The position numbers and the translations under genes are program-made. This document shows, one piece after another, positions 1-9,072 of a DNA stretch of 64,000 nt; the first letter of the stretch is position 1; the number at the start of each line of letters is the position of its first letter. Location: assembly GCA_963825315.1 (NCBI GenBank), contig CAWGST010000005.1, positions 558,001 through 622,000 on the forward strand, given 5' to 3'. The notes beneath the pieces are model-generated. The model saw nothing but the letters and a program-made list of their open reading frames with translations. It ran no database searches and was not told the DNA's origin. This DNA comes from DASRLE01 sp963825315. Its GTDB lineage: Bacteria > Verrucomicrobiota > Verrucomicrobiia > Limisphaerales > Palsa-1400.

Positions 1-974
1 CCAATTGCGACACTTCGGATGCGCCGCTCTGGTATGGAATCGTTTGCGAGGAAACGGCGGAGCAGATGGGTGAAAAAATCTACGCAACACCGGTGGATCA
101 GACTGGGCGCAAGGTGGCGGATGTTCTGCATGAAATCGCCCTGGGCTACTCGCGCGGCACCCCCAACGGCATCCGTATGGACACAGCTTCGGGATTAATC
201 TGGAGTCCGGCGCATTTCACCTGGATGGATACCAATTATCCGGCCTGCACGCCGCGCCAGGGCTACCCGGTGGAAATCCAGGTGCTGTGGATTCGGCTCT
301 TGCGCCAAGTCCACAAGCTTGGGTTGAAACCAGCCAGCGAACCGTGGGACGCCCTGGCGAACCGCGCGGAGGAATCGCTCCGAAAATTCTTCTGGCTCGA
401 AGACAAGGGTTATATCGCCGATTTGCTCATCGCCAATCCGGGCCAGGCCGCCCGGGAAGCTGTGGTGGACCAGGCCTTGCGCAGCAATTATCTTTTGGCG
501 ATTGCCTTTGGATTATTCACCGGAGCGCAAGCGCGGCGGGGAGTGGATGCGGCGCTGAGGTGTTTGTTCGTTCCCGGGGCGGTGCGGACGCTGGCTCCCC
601 TGCCCGTCCGGCCGCCATTGGCGATTTACAGCGGCGATGGCCGTTTGCTGAACAATCCGCAGGAGCCGTATTGGGGCCGCTACCAGGGAGATGAAGACAC
701 CCAGCGCAAACCTGCCTATCATAACGGCACCGCCTGGACTTGGACTCTGCCGATGGCGTGCGAAGCGCTGGCCAGGGCGTGGGACAGGTCGCCGTCCGCG
801 GTGGCGGCGGCCAGAGCTTATCTGGGGAGCATGGATAAATTACTCCTGACCCATTGCCTGGGCCAGCTTCCGGAAATCCTGGACGGGGACGCCCCCCACA
901 CGGCGCGCGGCTGCGACGCGCAAGCGTGGAGCGTCACGGAAGCGTTGCGCGTCTGGAAATGGCTGGCGATCTGA
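1..974 (+). CDS. Glycogen debranching enzyme, C-terminal part (partial at left edge)
   Basis: The frame is open to the left edge, with the first full codon at base 3, so this is the 3' end of a longer gene. The residues around the edge read N-C-D-T-S-D-A-P-L-W-Y, which matches the N-T-x-D-A-x-L-W-(F/Y) block in the (alpha/alpha)6-barrel of the amylo-alpha-1,6-glucosidase (GDE_C) family. The rest (about 323 residues visible) contains the expected RxxxPYWG-like and YHNGTAWTWTLP stretches and ends in QAWSVTEALRVWKWL, typical of the family's last helices. It probably hydrolyses the alpha-1,6 branch of glycogen limit dextrins in the cytoplasm. The next gene starts inside its last codons. Inference rests on motif recognition only. 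Confidence 0.85.
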   Translation, partial: NCDTSDAPLWYGIVCEETAEQMGEKIYATPVDQTGRKVADVLHEIALGYSRGTPNGIRMDTASGLIWSPAHFTWMDTNYPACTPRQGYPVEIQVLWIRLLRQVHKLGLKPASEPWDALANRAEESLRKFFWLEDKGYIADLLIANPGQAAREAVVDQALRSNYLLAIAFGLFTGAQARRGVDAALRCLFVPGAVRTLAPLPVRPPLAIYSGDGRLLNNPQEPYWGRYQGDEDTQRKPAYHNGTAWTWTLPMACEALARAWDRSPSAVAAARAYLGSMDKLLLTHCLGQLPEILDGDAPHTARGCDAQAWSVTEALRVWKWLAI

Positions 975-2380
975 AATCTCAAATCTCAAATCTCAAATCC
1001 CCCCCGCCCGCAACATCCTCCAATTCCCTGCGCTGGTGGAAATTGCTGGATGGCACGCAAAAATACGTCTTTGTCATGGCCTCGCTGGCCTGGCTCTTCG
1101 ATTGCCTGGGCCAGCAGGTGTTTGTCATTGCACGAAATCCGGCGGTGGCGGCGCTGCTGCCAGCGGGCACGCCGCCCGATGTGCTGAAAAAATGGGGCGG
1201 TTACGCGACGGCCATTTTCGTTCTGGGATGGGCGACCGGCGGATTGATCTTCGGGGCCATGGGCGACCGGATTGGGCGTGCCCGTTCCCTAACCATAACC
1301 ATCCTGCTCTATGGGCTATGCACCGGCTTGTCGGGGTTTTCCACCAGCATCACGGATTTTTGTGTCTATCGCTTTATCACCGGACTGGGTGTTGGCGGGG
1401 TCTTCGGACTGGCGGTGGCTCTCTGTGCCGACTCCTTGCCGGACAAGGCTCGTCCCCAAGCCCTGGGCTTGTTCCAGGCGCTCTCCGCTTTGGGTAATGT
1501 GATCGCCGGCATCGCCGCGGTCTGTCTTGGTTATTGGGCCCTGCTCGATCCCGCCGCCGCCAGCGGCTGGCGTTCCCTTTTCATTTTTGGCGCGCTGCCT
1601 GCGCTGGTCTGCGTGTTCTTCCAATTTCGGATGAAGGAGCCGGAGAAATGGATGGTGGCGCGCGCCCGGGGAAAAATCGACGGCGTTCGTTTCGGCTCTT
1701 ATGCTTCGCTCTTGGGCGAGGCGCGATGGCGGAAACCGGCGTTGTTCGGCATGTTGTTGTGCGTGGCGGGGGTGGTGGGATTGTGGGGCATCGGCTTCTT
1801 CAGTCCCGAGTTGGTGGATTACGTCATCGCCAAAGCATTGACTGCCCGGCATGTCCCCGCCGCGCAACTGCCCGGCCAGCGGCTGATGTGGATGGGCCTG
1901 ACCATGATCGTCCAGAATTTCGGCTCGTTCCTGGGCATGATGACCTTTACCAAGTTCACTCATGATTATGGACGGAAAAAAGTCTTCACCACCGCCGCGA
2001 TTTGCGCCTTTCTCAGCACGGTCATCGCCTTCAAGTTTCTCACCCAGCCCTGGCAGATTTTTGTGCTGTTGCCGGTCATGGGGTTCTTCCAACTCGCCTT
2101 GTTCGCCGGTTTTGCCATTTATCTGCCGGAGTTGTTTCCCTTGCGATTGCGCAGCACCGGCGTCAGCTTCTGTTACAATGTCGGGCGTTTTGTCGCTGCC
2201 AGCGGCCCCTTCACCCTGGGTCTTTTGCAGTCGCATTTGGGCCGGGGCAACATTCCTGCCGAGGCGAAAATGGACGCCTTTCGCAATGCCTGTTGCTGGG
2301 TGAGTCTGATCTATCTCCTGGCCCTGTTCGCCCTGCCCTTTCTTCCCGAAACAAAAGGCCAGCCCCTTCCCGAAGGATGA
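959..2380 (+). CDS. MFS transporter (sugar/organic acid type)
   Basis: This encodes about 473 residues with roughly 12 hydrophobic segments. The loop after TM2 carries GAMGDRIGRARS, the MFS motif A (GxxxDRxGR). A second motif, PELFPLRLRSTGVSF, before the late helices is typical of the sugar/metabolite:H+ symporter branch. I chose the ATG at 959 because the upstream part of the frame lies inside the debranching enzyme and has no transporter character; the start overlaps that gene's stop by 16 bp, suggesting translational coupling. The first 30 codons are low-complexity, made from AAATCTC repeats at about 974-1000, so the true start could also be nearer KYVFVMASLAW. The substrate cannot be read from the sequence; a sugar is suggested only by the neighbour. 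Confidence 0.85.
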   Translation: MAGDLKSQISNLKSPPPATSSNSLRWWKLLDGTQKYVFVMASLAWLFDCLGQQVFVIARNPAVAALLPAGTPPDVLKKWGGYATAIFVLGWATGGLIFGAMGDRIGRARSLTITILLYGLCTGLSGFSTSITDFCVYRFITGLGVGGVFGLAVALCADSLPDKARPQALGLFQALSALGNVIAGIAAVCLGYWALLDPAAASGWRSLFIFGALPALVCVFFQFRMKEPEKWMVARARGKIDGVRFGSYASLLGEARWRKPALFGMLLCVAGVVGLWGIGFFSPELVDYVIAKALTARHVPAAQLPGQRLMWMGLTMIVQNFGSFLGMMTFTKFTHDYGRKKVFTTAAICAFLSTVIAFKFLTQPWQIFVLLPVMGFFQLALFAGFAIYLPELFPLRLRSTGVSFCYNVGRFVAASGPFTLGLLQSHLGRGNIPAEAKMDAFRNACCWVSLIYLLALFALPFLPETKGQPLPEG

Positions 2381-2390
2381 GAACCGTCTG

Positions 2391-2843
2391 ATGCGCGCCG
2401 TCATCCAACGGGTAACTGAAGCCAGCGTCGTTGTCTCGGCAACGATCAAAGGGGCGATTCAACGCGGATTGCTCGTCCTCGTCGCGATGGAAAAATCCGA
2501 CACGCCGGAGGATATTGAGTGGCTCAGCGGAAAAATCGCGCGCCTGCGAATTTTTGACGACGAAAACGGGGTCATGAACCGGTCCGTGCAGGAAGCGGGG
2601 GGCGATGTTTTGCTGGTCAGCCAGTTCACTCTGTTTGCCAGCACGAAAAAAGGGAATCGCCCCTCCTACTCGCGCTCCGCCCGTCCCGAAATTGCCATCC
2701 CGCTCTATGAACGATTGATCGTCAAGCTGGCGGAAGATTTGGGCCGCCCGATTCAAACGGGCGAGTTCGGCGCGGACATGAAAGTGGCGCTGACCAATGA
2801 CGGGCCGGTCACAATTATTATTGATACAAAAAACCGGGAGTGA
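2391..2843 (+). CDS. dtd: D-aminoacyl-tRNA deacylase
   Basis: The 150-residue product has the normal length of DTD, which hydrolyses D-amino acids wrongly attached to tRNA. It starts MRAVIQRVTEASV and carries the two family signatures SQFTLFASTKKGNRPSY and TNDGPVTIIID; the latter holds the Gly-cisPro element that gives chiral selectivity. It lies 10 bp after the MFS gene in the same direction, probably co-transcribed. The cytoplasmic housekeeping function is well supported by the two motifs. Confidence 0.95.
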   Translation: MRAVIQRVTEASVVVSATIKGAIQRGLLVLVAMEKSDTPEDIEWLSGKIARLRIFDDENGVMNRSVQEAGGDVLLVSQFTLFASTKKGNRPSYSRSARPEIAIPLYERLIVKLAEDLGRPIQTGEFGADMKVALTNDGPVTIIIDTKNRE

Positions 2844-2852
2844 GGGAAGATT

Positions 2853-3332
2853 CTAAGAAAGCGCCTCCAGCAAGGCCGCCTGAAAATAACCGCTCAATTC
2901 CATGGAGGCCAGGAAGCGGGCCTTTTCGCTGGTCAGATTGAGCTGGCGCGCCGTGTCCATTTCCGGCCGGCCCAACCGCACCCAACTGCCGACGCGGATT
3001 TCGTTCAAGACGCGCAACATCCATTCCATTTGTTCGCCGGTCAGGGTAAAGAGAAGATCGCCTTTGCCCTCCTTGAAAAAACGCCGGTCGTTGTTGAACA
3101 ATTGGCCGAGCTTTTTTTTATGGTCTTGCCGCTGTTGTTCCATGGCTTCTTCGAGCCATTGCTGTTCCGCCTGGCCGGTGGTTTTGGGGTTCCGGCTCAG
3201 TTGATGATAACTGGCGTCGAGCAGCGGATACAACTTCAGGGTGGCCAGCAGCACAACCTTTTCCCGTTGGCTGATGTGAAAGATAAACGGGCGGCCCGCG
3301 CTGTCCGGTTTTTGCGGACGAATGAATTTCAT
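2853..3332 (-). CDS. Conserved hypothetical protein encoded with ClpS (DUF2017-like?)
   Basis: This gives 159 residues, mostly helical and charged, with no signal peptide or membrane segment. Its ATG overlaps the clpS stop by 4 bp, so the two are translationally coupled. In Actinobacteria clpS is followed by a DUF2017 gene, and the helical character and C-terminal position here suggest an analogous partner, but I cannot confirm homology. A role in regulated proteolysis is inferred only from the coupling. It ends 9 bp from the convergent dtd gene. Confidence 0.65.
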   Translation of the reverse strand: MKFIRPQKPDSAGRPFIFHISQREKVVLLATLKLYPLLDASYHQLSRNPKTTGQAEQQWLEEAMEQQRQDHKKKLGQLFNNDRRFFKEGKGDLLFTLTGEQMEWMLRVLNEIRVGSWVRLGRPEMDTARQLNLTSEKARFLASMELSGYFQAALLEALS

Positions 3333-3637
3333 TCCTCGCGCTCCATGGTGGCGTGCAGGCCGTAACCTTGCAGTTGATGGACATAATGCTCGGCCTTTTC
3401 AAAAGTTTCCCGCACCAGCAAACTTTTGCCCGTCTCGTGGACTTGCAGCATGTGACGCCGCGCTTTGGCCTTGGGCCAGCCAAACACCGCTTGAAAAACA
3501 TGGGTGACGTAATCCATCAAATTCACCGGATCATTCCAGCAAATGACCAGATAGCCCCGATCGCGCGATTCCTTCGGATCGGTCTTTTCTTTCTTCTCCG
3601 TATCGGGCGGAGCCATAGGCACGGCAGTTTCAGCCAT
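3329..3637 (-). CDS. clpS: ATP-dependent Clp protease adaptor ClpS
   Basis: A 102-residue protein with a disordered Lys/Glu-rich N-terminus (about residues 1-28) and then the ClpS core: VICWNDPVNLMDYVTHVF, in which the NDxxN/TMxYV pattern forms the N-degron pocket edge, followed by A-x-x-x-M-L-x-V-H-x-x-G-K-x-L-V. ClpS delivers N-end-rule substrates to ClpAP in the cytoplasm. It is the first gene of a two-gene leftward unit. The call is firm from the core motifs. Confidence 0.92.
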   Translation of the reverse strand: MAETAVPMAPPDTEKKEKTDPKESRDRGYLVICWNDPVNLMDYVTHVFQAVFGWPKAKARRHMLQVHETGKSLLVRETFEKAEHYVHQLQGYGLHATMEREE

Positions 3638-3750
3638 GCCGCCATCATAATGGTTCTCGAACCCGTGCGCCAGTCCCGAGAATCCCGGAACTTGGGTTGA
3701 TTTTCTTCATTTGTCTTGCGCGTCTGCCACACTTGCCTTACCGTGGTCCC

Positions 3751-4017
3751 ATGAAAACTTTGACCATCCGGCTGCCCGATTCCCTCGTCACGGAGATCGA
3801 ACACGAGTCGCGCGCGCGCTGCGTGTCAAAGTCCGATGTTGTGCGGGAACGCCTGCATCATCCGCAACGCGCCGCGAGTGCGGACGGCAGCATGAGGGAA
3901 TTGATCGGCGACTTGATTGGCTCAGTCCTCAACGACGGCCTGCCCGTGGATCTCTCCAGCAACAAGAAGAAATACCTGCCCGCACTGATCCGTGCCAGGA
4001 AACGTCATCGCCGATAG
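3751..4017 (+). CDS. Ribbon-helix-helix (CopG-like) antitoxin
   Basis: An 88-residue protein beginning MKTLTIRLPDSLVTEIE and continuing through SKSDVVRERL, the standard RHH/CopG pattern: a beta strand that binds the DNA major groove, then two helices. I chose the ATG at 3751; an upstream in-frame start is hydrophobic and unlike the family. It overlaps the next gene, a PIN-domain protein, by 26 bp. This is the usual antitoxin-then-toxin order of VapBC modules, and the pair would be autoregulated by the RHH protein. Confidence 0.8.
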   Translation: MKTLTIRLPDSLVTEIEHESRARCVSKSDVVRERLHHPQRAASADGSMRELIGDLIGSVLNDGLPVDLSSNKKKYLPALIRARKRHRR

Positions 4018-4399
4018 CAGCGCCCTGGTTGCCTTGGTGCGTCACGATGACCAGCATCATCGCTGGCTCAACGCGCACATTGATGCCCTCCCGCCGCCGT
4101 GGCGCACATGCGAGGCGGCATTGAGCGAAACTTTCCATCTGGTCGGGGAGAGGGGCGTTCCCAAGATCAAGGAAATGCTGCGGCGTGGCGCGGTGGTGCT
4201 CTCGTTCAATTTGGGAGATGAGCTTGAGCCGGTGCTCGCCCTCATGGACAAATACGCCGACGTGCCCATGAGCCTGGCCGATGCCTGCCTCGTGCGCATG
4301 AGTGAAACCCTGCCCGACCCCGTGGTGCTGACCACCGATGCTGATTTCAAAATCTACCGCCGCCATAGCCGTCAGGTCGTCCCCTGCTTGTTGCCATAA
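3992..4399 (+). CDS. PIN-domain toxin (VapC family)
   Basis: 135 residues starting from GTG inside the antitoxin gene. The N-terminus reads VIADSSALVALV, where the first Asp of the PIN site sits; E at about residue 45 (CEAALSETFHL) and MSLADACLVRM with its Asp supply the other acidic residues, and LTTDADFKIY gives the last one. PIN toxins are Mg-dependent RNases that cut tRNA or mRNA. All four acidic positions appear intact, so it may be active. The RHH-PIN pairing supports the toxin-antitoxin call. Confidence 0.82.
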   Translation: MPGNVIADSSALVALVRHDDQHHRWLNAHIDALPPPWRTCEAALSETFHLVGERGVPKIKEMLRRGAVVLSFNLGDELEPVLALMDKYADVPMSLADACLVRMSETLPDPVVLTTDADFKIYRRHSRQVVPCLLP

Positions 4400-4408
4400 A
4401 ACTCCCCT

Positions 4409-5561
4409 TCACGCCCCGCCCAGCAGCGCGTGAACCTTGGGCATCCATTCGCTGATCGGGATTTTCTGCGGACAATGATCTTCGCAGTCGTGGCAGGCAA
4501 CGCAAACACTGGCCCGCGCCGCTTCCGGGATAAAAATCTCATACTTGAAGCGCGCGCCGGGAATGTCTTCGTGGAGAAACGCTTCGTTGTAGATTTCAAA
4601 ATTGGCCGGGATGTCCACTCCGTTTGGGCAGGGCATGCAGTAGTTGCACTTGGTGCAGGGAATGGCCGCGCGTTCCCGGGTACTTTTCCTGCAACTCTGC
4701 GATCAGCTTCAAGTCCGCCGCCTGAAACGAATGGCTGCAAGCGTGAGACGCCGAATCCAGGTTGGCTCTCACCTGGTCCATGTTGCTCATGCCGCTTAAG
4801 ACAACCGTCACTTCGGGCTGGTCCCAAAGCCATTGCAATGCCCAGTCTGCCGGGGATCGCTTCACGCTGGCGCGCTCGATCACCTGGCCAATGGACGACG
4901 GCGGATGGGCCAGCCTGCCGCCGAGCAGCGGTTCCATGATCACGACGGCCAGACCCTTGGCGGCCGCGAGCTTCAATCCTTGAGTGCCCGCCTGGTTTTC
5001 CGTGTCCATGTAGTTGTACTGAATCTGGCAGAACGTCCACAGATCGCAGCCGTTGATGATGTCAGGGAAGCTCTCGTAATTGTCGTGAAACGAGAAACCC
5101 AGGTGGCCGATGCGTCCGTCGCGAATCGCGGCCCCGGCCTTTTCCAGGAGTTTGTATTTCGGGACGGTTTCGCTCCAGCGGCTTTTATCCAGGGCATGGA
5201 GCAGATAGAAATCAATGTGCTCGGTCTGGAGCTTGCGCAGTTGCTCGTTCAGCATCCGGTCAAAATCGGCTTCTTTTTCGATCAACCACACTGGGGACTT
5301 TGTGGCTATTTTCACCAGGTCCCGATGGCCGCGCAATGCCTTGCCCAGAACGGTCTCGCTGTTGCCTTCGTGATAGATGTAAGCGGTGTCGAAATAGTTC
5401 ACGCCCCGATCCAGGGCGTGGCGGATCATGCGCACCGCTTCCGCTTCATTGATATTTGGGCCATTGGGATTTCCGTCCACAGTGGGCAGGCGCATACAGC
5501 CAAAGCCCAGAACCGAGGCGTTCCAGTCCAGCTTGCCGAATTTGCGGAATTGCATGGTCAT
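4409..5561 (-). CDS. Aldo/keto reductase with C-terminal 4Fe-4S domain, frameshifted
   Basis: The N-terminal frame (5561-4596) encodes an AKR TIM barrel: FGKLDWNASVLGFGCMRLP, DTAYIYHEGNSE with the catalytic Tyr, and the LLHALDKS block. After Glu-Lys-Tyr-Pro the frame is lost, but the adjacent frame (ending at 4409) continues with I-P-C-T-K-C-N-Y-C-M-P-C-P-N-G-V-D and C-V-A-C-H-D-C-E-D-H-C-P-Q, a ferredoxin-like cysteine cluster standard for this AKR subfamily. One extra base in the CCCGGG run at 4675-4680 explains the break, and the span is 1 base over a multiple of three. Either an assembly indel or a recent inactivation. Likely a redox enzyme of unknown substrate. Confidence 0.85.
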
Positions 5562-5688
5562 TAGATTTTCTGCTTGATTCGCGCGCTGTCAATGACGAAC
5601 CAAAGTTGAAACCGCTGGTATTCTGCATTGCATCCCGCGGAGTGTTGCGCAACTCTACGGGCGGCGCGCCAGACTGGGCGCGTTCATT

Positions 5689-6404
5689 ATGAACGACGAC
5701 ACAACCGCGGAAGAACAGTTTATTGACTTCAAATGCCCCTGTTGCGGCGAACAGGTTTCATTTCCCAAATCTTGCACCGGCCTCGCCCGGGAGTGCTTCA
5801 ATTGCACCGAGCCGATCATTGTGCCGGACAGCGGCGGGGACGGCCGCCGTATTCCCCTGCCCATTGCCACCGCAAGGCTGACTTTGCGAAAGTTCCGCGG
5901 CGCGGATTGGAAGGACTTGCTGCAATTGTTCTCGGACGACGAATTCTTTGCCGCCGCGCCTTTCAAACTCGACGGGGAAGAGCGCATCGCCCGCTGGCTG
6001 GAAGCCGACGCGGTCGTCAAACTGACCTCGCCCGGCGTCCCGTTCATTCTGGCGGTGCAAGCTCAGGAGGGCGCGAAAGTGATCGGTTGTCTTTCCCTTG
6101 GTTTTTCAGATGCGGATCGGCTCCAGGCCATTCTTCATCTTGTGCTCCATCGTGATTTTCAGCGCCGCGGTTTCGGCGCGGAGGCGGCGCTGGGCGCGCT
6201 CGGATTTTGTTTTCAGGGATATCTCTGCACCGGGTCCAGGGCTATTGCGACAGCACGAATGTCGCGGCTTGCCGGCTGTTTGAAAAGACCGGGATGAGGC
6301 GCGAGGCGGAATTCGTGCGCGATCACAAGATTGGAGATCAATGGGTCAACACGGCTGCTTACGCCATATTGCGCGAGGAGTTCGATACCGCCGCGGGCAA
6401 ATGA
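5689..6404 (+). CDS. GNAT N-acetyltransferase with N-terminal zinc ribbon, frameshifted
   Basis: The first about 45 residues carry C-P-C-C ... C ... C-F-N-C cysteines of a zinc ribbon. A RimJ/RimL-like GNAT domain follows: TARLTLRKFRGADWKDLL and HRDFQRRGFGAEAA (the acetyl-CoA loop, normally R/QxxGxG/A). At about 6205 the frame shifts by -1; the downstream frame continues LHRVQGYCDSTNVAACRLFEKTG, the classic C-terminal GNAT helix, and stops at 6404. Restoring one T in the T4 run at 6205-6208 joins the halves. The stop overlaps the rpe ATG (ATGA), so the gene heads an overlapping operon. The acceptor substrate is unknown; the zinc-ribbon fusion is unusual. Confidence 0.8.
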
Positions 6405-7084
6405 TCATCGCTCCTTCACTATTGGCCTCCAATTTCGCCCGGCTCGACCGGGAGGTGGGGCGCGTGCAGCGCTCCGGCGCGGATTGGCTGCATCTCGACA
6501 TCATGGACGGACATTTTGTGCCGAATATTTCTTTTGGTCCGGGCCTTGTGGCCGCCATTCGGCCGCTGACCAAAATGACTTTCGACGTCCATCTCATGTG
6601 TTCGCGGCCCGAAATCCTGTTGGAACCTTTCGCCAGGGCGGGGGCGGACCGGATGACCGTTCATATTGAATTGGACGGGCAAGTGACATCGCTTATATGG
6701 AAGATTCGCTCCCTGGGCAGGCAGGTGGGTTTGGCCATCAACCCTCCCACGGCCATGGCCAGCGTCAAGCCTTTTTTGGATCAGATAGATTCGCTCCTGG
6801 TCATGACAGTCAACCCTGGCTTCGGCGGCCAGGGATTCATCACTGAATGTTTGCCGAAAATCCAGCAAGCGGCGGCCTGGCGGCGCAAACTCGGGTTGAA
6901 ATTTCGCATCGCGGTGGACGGAGGCCTTGACTTGCAAACGGTCGCAAGCTGCGCCTCCGCCGGCGCGGACACCTTTATCAGCGGCACGGGCCTGTTCGAG
7001 CATAAGAACCTCAAGGCGGCGGTGGCGAAGATGCGAAAAGCCGCGCAGCCTCACGCCGCCTCGCAGGTTTCTGTGTTGCAATGA
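6401..7084 (+). CDS. rpe: Ribulose-phosphate 3-epimerase
   Basis: A 227-residue TIM-barrel protein. The ATG at 6401 starts MIIAPSLLASNF and overlaps the previous stop as ATGA. Diagnostic blocks are LDIMDGHFVPN (metal-binding His/Asp), FDVHLMC, MTVNPGFGGQ and the late VDGG with SGTGLFE-like phosphate loop. It interconverts ribulose-5-P and xylulose-5-P in the pentose phosphate pathway. It is followed, again by ATGA, by a phosphohexomutase, so sugar-phosphate steps are translated together. Confidence 0.94.
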   Translation: MIIAPSLLASNFARLDREVGRVQRSGADWLHLDIMDGHFVPNISFGPGLVAAIRPLTKMTFDVHLMCSRPEILLEPFARAGADRMTVHIELDGQVTSLIWKIRSLGRQVGLAINPPTAMASVKPFLDQIDSLLVMTVNPGFGGQGFITECLPKIQQAAAWRRKLGLKFRIAVDGGLDLQTVASCASAGADTFISGTGLFEHKNLKAAVAKMRKAAQPHAASQVSVLQ

Positions 7085-8529
7085 ATTCTCCCCCGTCCAT
7101 AACGCCGATCCATTTTGGCACCGATGGCTGGCGGGCTGTCATCGCCGAGGACTTCACTTTCCATAACCTGGACCGCGTCGCCCAGGCCACCGCCGATTTT
7201 TGGAACAGCCACCCGGTGGAGGGGGCGCGTAAAACCATCATCGTCGGCTATGACCGGCGTTTTCTCTCCGATCAATTTGGCCGGCGCGTGGCGGAAGTTC
7301 TTGCGGGGAACGATTTTCAACTGCTCCTGTCCGATTGCCCCGCGCCAACGCCCGCCATCTCATTCGCGGTCAAAATGCGGAAAGCCACCGGTGGCGTCAT
7401 GATTACAGCCAGCCACAACCCGGCCATCTTCAATGGTTACAAGCTCAAGGCCCACTACGGCGGTTCGGCCGAACCTTCGCTCTGCCACGCTGTCGAAAAA
7501 CTGCTCGACCAGAACCCGGTGGTAGGGCGCGCACTCCGTGCGCGCCGCGGCGGGCCTTTGTCCGGTGGAATCAAATTGTGCGATTTTCGTCCCGCCCATT
7601 ACAAGGCGATCAAAAGGCTGGTGGATTTCAAACTCATTGCGCAATCCAAACTGCGCTTCGCCCATGACGCTCTATTCGGAGTGGGCGCGGGTTGTTTCGA
7701 TGATTTGCTCCGGGGCACCACTTGCCGGGTCACGACCTTGAACGGCAACCACGATCCCAATTTTGGCGGAATCAACCCCGAACCCATTGCCCTCAATTAC
7801 GCCCGCAGCTCGGCTTGGCTCAACAAGCATCCGCACGACCTATGTCTTGTGACCGACGGCGACGCCGACCGCGTCGGCGGAATGGATGGCCACGGCCATC
7901 CGCTGACCACGCATCAAATTATATGCCTGCTGCTCCATCATTTCATCGTCAATCGCCGGGGCAAAGGGCGCGTCATCAAAGCCCTGACCACCACCTCAAT
8001 GGTTGACAAAATGTGCGCGCATTACGGACTGGAGTTGGTGGAAACGGGGGTTGGATTCAAGTACATCTGCGCCGAAATGTTGAAGGGCAATGTCCTGATC
8101 GGCTTTGAAGAAAGCGGCGGCATCGGCTTTCCCGATCTGATGCCCGAGCGCGACGGCATCGCTGCCGGCATGATGTTGCTGGAATTGCTCGCCACCGAGC
8201 GTGTCTCCGTCAATGAATTGTTAAAGCGCCTGGTCAGGCAATTCGGGCCGCATCATTACGCGCGATTGGACACGCATTTCCCGTTGGAAAAGCGGGCGGC
8301 CCTGATGGAGTATTGCAAGGCCAATCCGCCGGCGAAGCTTGCCGGATCGCCCCTTGCCAATATCAATACTACTGATGGCGTCAAGTTCGTCGCGCAAAAC
8401 AGCGCGTGGCTGATGCTGCGCGGTTCCGGCACCGAACCCGTACTGCGCATCTATGCCGAAGCCAAATCCGATGCCGCTGCCCACGACCTTATCGCCAACG
8501 GCGTCCGCATCACGAAACGTGTCTCATGA
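7081..8529 (+). CDS. Phosphoglucomutase/phosphomannomutase family enzyme
   Basis: The 482-residue product has all four alpha-D-phosphohexomutase landmarks: TASHNP with the phosphoserine (near residue 110), the metal loop DGDADR, the sugar-binding EESGG, and the phosphate-binding RGSGTEP near the C-terminus. It begins with HFGTDGWRAVIAEDFT, typical of the archaeal-type PGM/PMM group. It should move phosphate between C1 and C6 of glucose or mannose. Which sugar is preferred cannot be read with certainty. ATGA overlap with rpe and with the next gene. Confidence 0.92.
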   Translation: MNSPPSITPIHFGTDGWRAVIAEDFTFHNLDRVAQATADFWNSHPVEGARKTIIVGYDRRFLSDQFGRRVAEVLAGNDFQLLLSDCPAPTPAISFAVKMRKATGGVMITASHNPAIFNGYKLKAHYGGSAEPSLCHAVEKLLDQNPVVGRALRARRGGPLSGGIKLCDFRPAHYKAIKRLVDFKLIAQSKLRFAHDALFGVGAGCFDDLLRGTTCRVTTLNGNHDPNFGGINPEPIALNYARSSAWLNKHPHDLCLVTDGDADRVGGMDGHGHPLTTHQIICLLLHHFIVNRRGKGRVIKALTTTSMVDKMCAHYGLELVETGVGFKYICAEMLKGNVLIGFEESGGIGFPDLMPERDGIAAGMMLLELLATERVSVNELLKRLVRQFGPHHYARLDTHFPLEKRAALMEYCKANPPAKLAGSPLANINTTDGVKFVAQNSAWLMLRGSGTEPVLRIYAEAKSDAAAHDLIANGVRITKRVS

Positions 8530-9047
8530 TCTTGCACAACAACGCCGTTACAAACCTGGGAAAATTCGGGATGGCTCCGGACAACGATTCTGATTATCAA
8601 TTTCCCATGATGAAGCAGCGTCCAAAAAGCGCCTGGGTGATTGAATGGCAATCAATTGCCCCCACAACTCGCCAGGTCAAAAACCGGATCTTGCACGTAT
8701 TAAATTCTCGTCTGCATCCGAACACTGTCATTACATACATGCGTCTGCTTTACGCGAATTCAGAGATGGAATCGGGCATGAATAGAATTGCGTCGTTGTC
8801 AGGGGAATACTGGAGACACGGACACATCATAAGGCAAGAGGGGCCACGAATCTACGTCGGTATCGATCCGTTCTTAATGGCCTGGCGTGTCAAGGATTTA
8901 ACCATTGAAGTTGATTATGAAAAAGGCCTGGAAATCTTTCGATGGACGCAAGTTCCCGGAGAGCGGATTAATCAGGAAACGGGCGCAGTCGAATATTTGG
9001 GTGATCGCATTAAACGAGAAGAATCATTACCGTGCCATCAACTGTGA
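8526..9047 (+). CDS. Hypothetical protein at the end of the rpe operon
   Basis: I place the start at the ATG at 8526, which overlaps the mutase stop (ATGA), giving 173 residues. No signal peptide, membrane helix or known motif is visible; the C-terminal half (YVGIDPFLMAWRVKDLTIEVDYEKG) looks like a beta-rich soluble domain. Base composition is visibly more AT-rich than the three genes before it. The IS630 copy sits 25 bp after its stop codon. Function unknown. Confidence 0.6.
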   Translation: MILHNNAVTNLGKFGMAPDNDSDYQFPMMKQRPKSAWVIEWQSIAPTTRQVKNRILHVLNSRLHPNTVITYMRLLYANSEMESGMNRIASLSGEYWRHGHIIRQEGPRIYVGIDPFLMAWRVKDLTIEVDYEKGLEIFRWTQVPGERINQETGAVEYLGDRIKREESLPCHQL

Positions 9048-9072
9048 CGACTGGGGTTGATTTTCCACACTA

